6,922 nt of DNA from Helicobacter sp. (GTDB lineage Bacteria; Campylobacterota; Campylobacteria; Campylobacterales; Helicobacteraceae). Below are positions 6,557 through 6,922 of the stretch, in pieces (the stretch's first letter is position 1; each line of letters begins with the position of its first letter). The notes beneath the pieces were generated by a model that was not told the DNA's origin, ran no database searches, and saw only the letters and a program-made list of their open reading frames with translations. The stretch lies in contig JARHZY010000072.1 of NCBI GenBank assembly GCA_029264655.1, forward strand, positions 1 through 6,922, written 5' to 3'. The translations under genes and the position numbers were made by a program.

Positions 6557-6589
6557 AAGCATGCAAATAACAATAATTATAAAACATTA
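6543..6589 (+). repeat. Direct repeat of TTATAAAACATTA, two copies 34 bases apart
   Basis: The 13-base sequence TTATAAAACATTA occurs at 6543-6555 and again at 6577-6589. The first copy overlaps the inverted repeat. The spacing of 34 bases is close to three helical turns, so proteins bound at both would lie near the same face of the DNA. Confidence 0.5.
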
Positions 6590-6654
6590 GCGGCATTAGT
6601 GAGCATGAGTTATTGCATTCAAATGCTATTTTTATTGAATCTTAAGTAATTTCA

Positions 6655-6663
6655 TATTATAAA
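6655..6663 (+). promoter_or_regulatory. Probable -10 region of the ankyrin gene
   Basis: TATTATAAA offers two overlapping -10-like hexamers (TATTAT at 6655-6660, TATAAA at 6658-6663) about 31 to 39 bases before the ATG at 6694. No -35 box is evident, as is normal here. AT-rich background makes chance matches likely. Confidence 0.35.
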
Positions 6664-6693
6664 TCTGATTGCAAATTATTTAAGGAATATTAC

Positions 6694-6922
6694 ATGAATA
6701 CAGAAGACGAGCAAAAGCTAGAAGAATTTGTCGCACAAAGTTTTGATTTCGCAAGGCAAAATGATAAAGAATCACTAGAAATCATGTTAAATGCGGGATT
6801 AAATGTAAATATAGCAAATCATAAAGGTAACACATTGTTAATGCTTGCTGCATATAATAATAGTTTTGAAGTAGCAAAAATGCTTTTAGAGAGGGGTGCT
6901 GATGTAGATAAAAGAAATGATA
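6694..6922 (+). CDS. Ankyrin-repeat protein, N-terminal part (cut by window end), Cj1386/KatA-associated type
   Basis: The frame runs from ATG 6694 to the window edge, giving 76 residues. AAGGA at 6682-6686, 7 bases upstream, supports the start. After an acidic helix (MNTEDEQKLEEF, 1-12) the protein enters ankyrin repeats: LEIMLNAGLNVNIANHKGN (28-46), TLLMLAAYNNS (47-57) and VAKMLLERGADVDKRND (60-76), with the usual TxLmxAA and LLexGAdv turns. No signal peptide is seen, so it is probably cytoplasmic. The layout resembles the small ankyrin protein encoded beside katA in Campylobacter (Cj1386), which aids haem supply to catalase; that link is inferred, since the neighbour to the right is not visible. 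Confidence 0.75.
   Translation, partial: MNTEDEQKLEEFVAQSFDFARQNDKESLEIMLNAGLNVNIANHKGNTLLMLAAYNNSFEVAKMLLERGADVDKRND

Larger units (their letters stand above)
6293..6693. other. AT-rich intergenic region with clustered TAATGTT/AACATTA motifs
   Basis: About 400 bases with no convincing gene. A 38-codon frame at 6432-6548 lacks a ribosome binding site. Near 6361-6380 a tiny TAGA/TCTA stem runs into T7, a very weak terminator candidate for flgA. The right part carries the repeat cluster listed separately and the likely promoter of the ankyrin gene. The length is large for a compact genome of this type and suggests regulatory content. Confidence 0.5.

Noticed and set aside
1..6922. Phase-variable homopolymer tracts, CRISPR arrays, tRNA or rRNA genes, insertion sequences
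   Set aside because: No G/C tract of notable length, no spaced repeat array, no RNA gene structure and no transposase or terminal repeats were seen.

Overview
The window is AT-rich (about one third G+C by eye). It reads like the chromosome of an epsilonproteobacterium (Campylobacterota), most likely Helicobacter or a close relative. The evidence is: strong AAGGA-type ribosome binding sites, extended TGnTATAAT promoters with no clear -35 box, a sigma-54 type promoter before a flagellar gene, and protein families typical of that group. The genus is inferred; no rRNA or other marker is present.

Left half (1-4580): four tightly packed + strand genes encode what appears to be the complete cytidine diphosphoramidate pathway known from the Campylobacter jejuni capsule locus (Cj1418, Cj1417, Cj1416, Cj1415), in the same order. 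They are an L-glutamine kinase (823 aa), a class I amidotransferase-fold gamma-glutamyl-CDP-amidate hydrolase (235 aa), a CTP:phosphoglutamine cytidylyltransferase (255 aa) and an APS-kinase-like CDP-amidate kinase (178 aa). Together they would turn glutamine, ATP and CTP into 3'-phospho-CDP-amidate, the activated phosphoramidate donor used to decorate surface polysaccharide. Standard pipelines would tend to call these genes PEP synthase, peptidase C26, NTP transferase and cysC and miss the pathway. An upstream gene probably overlaps the glutamine kinase start, so the operon likely begins outside the window. No methyltransferase, phosphoramidate transferase or capsule gene can be identified inside it.

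Middle (4581-5016): about 435 bases with no convincing gene, ending in an A/T-only hairpin that may terminate the leftward flagellar gene.

Right half (5017-6292): two divergent flagellar genes. On the - strand is a short FlgJ-type rod-binding protein without a muramidase domain, preceded by both a sigma-54 promoter (GG-N10-GC) and a housekeeping TGnTATAAT promoter. On the + strand is flgA, the periplasmic P-ring assembly chaperone. Both proteins serve rod and P-ring building.

Right edge (6293-6922): about 400 bases of AT-rich intergenic DNA with a cluster of TAATGTT/AACATTA repeats, then the start of an ankyrin-repeat gene cut by the window end. It resembles the small ankyrin proteins found beside catalase in this group.
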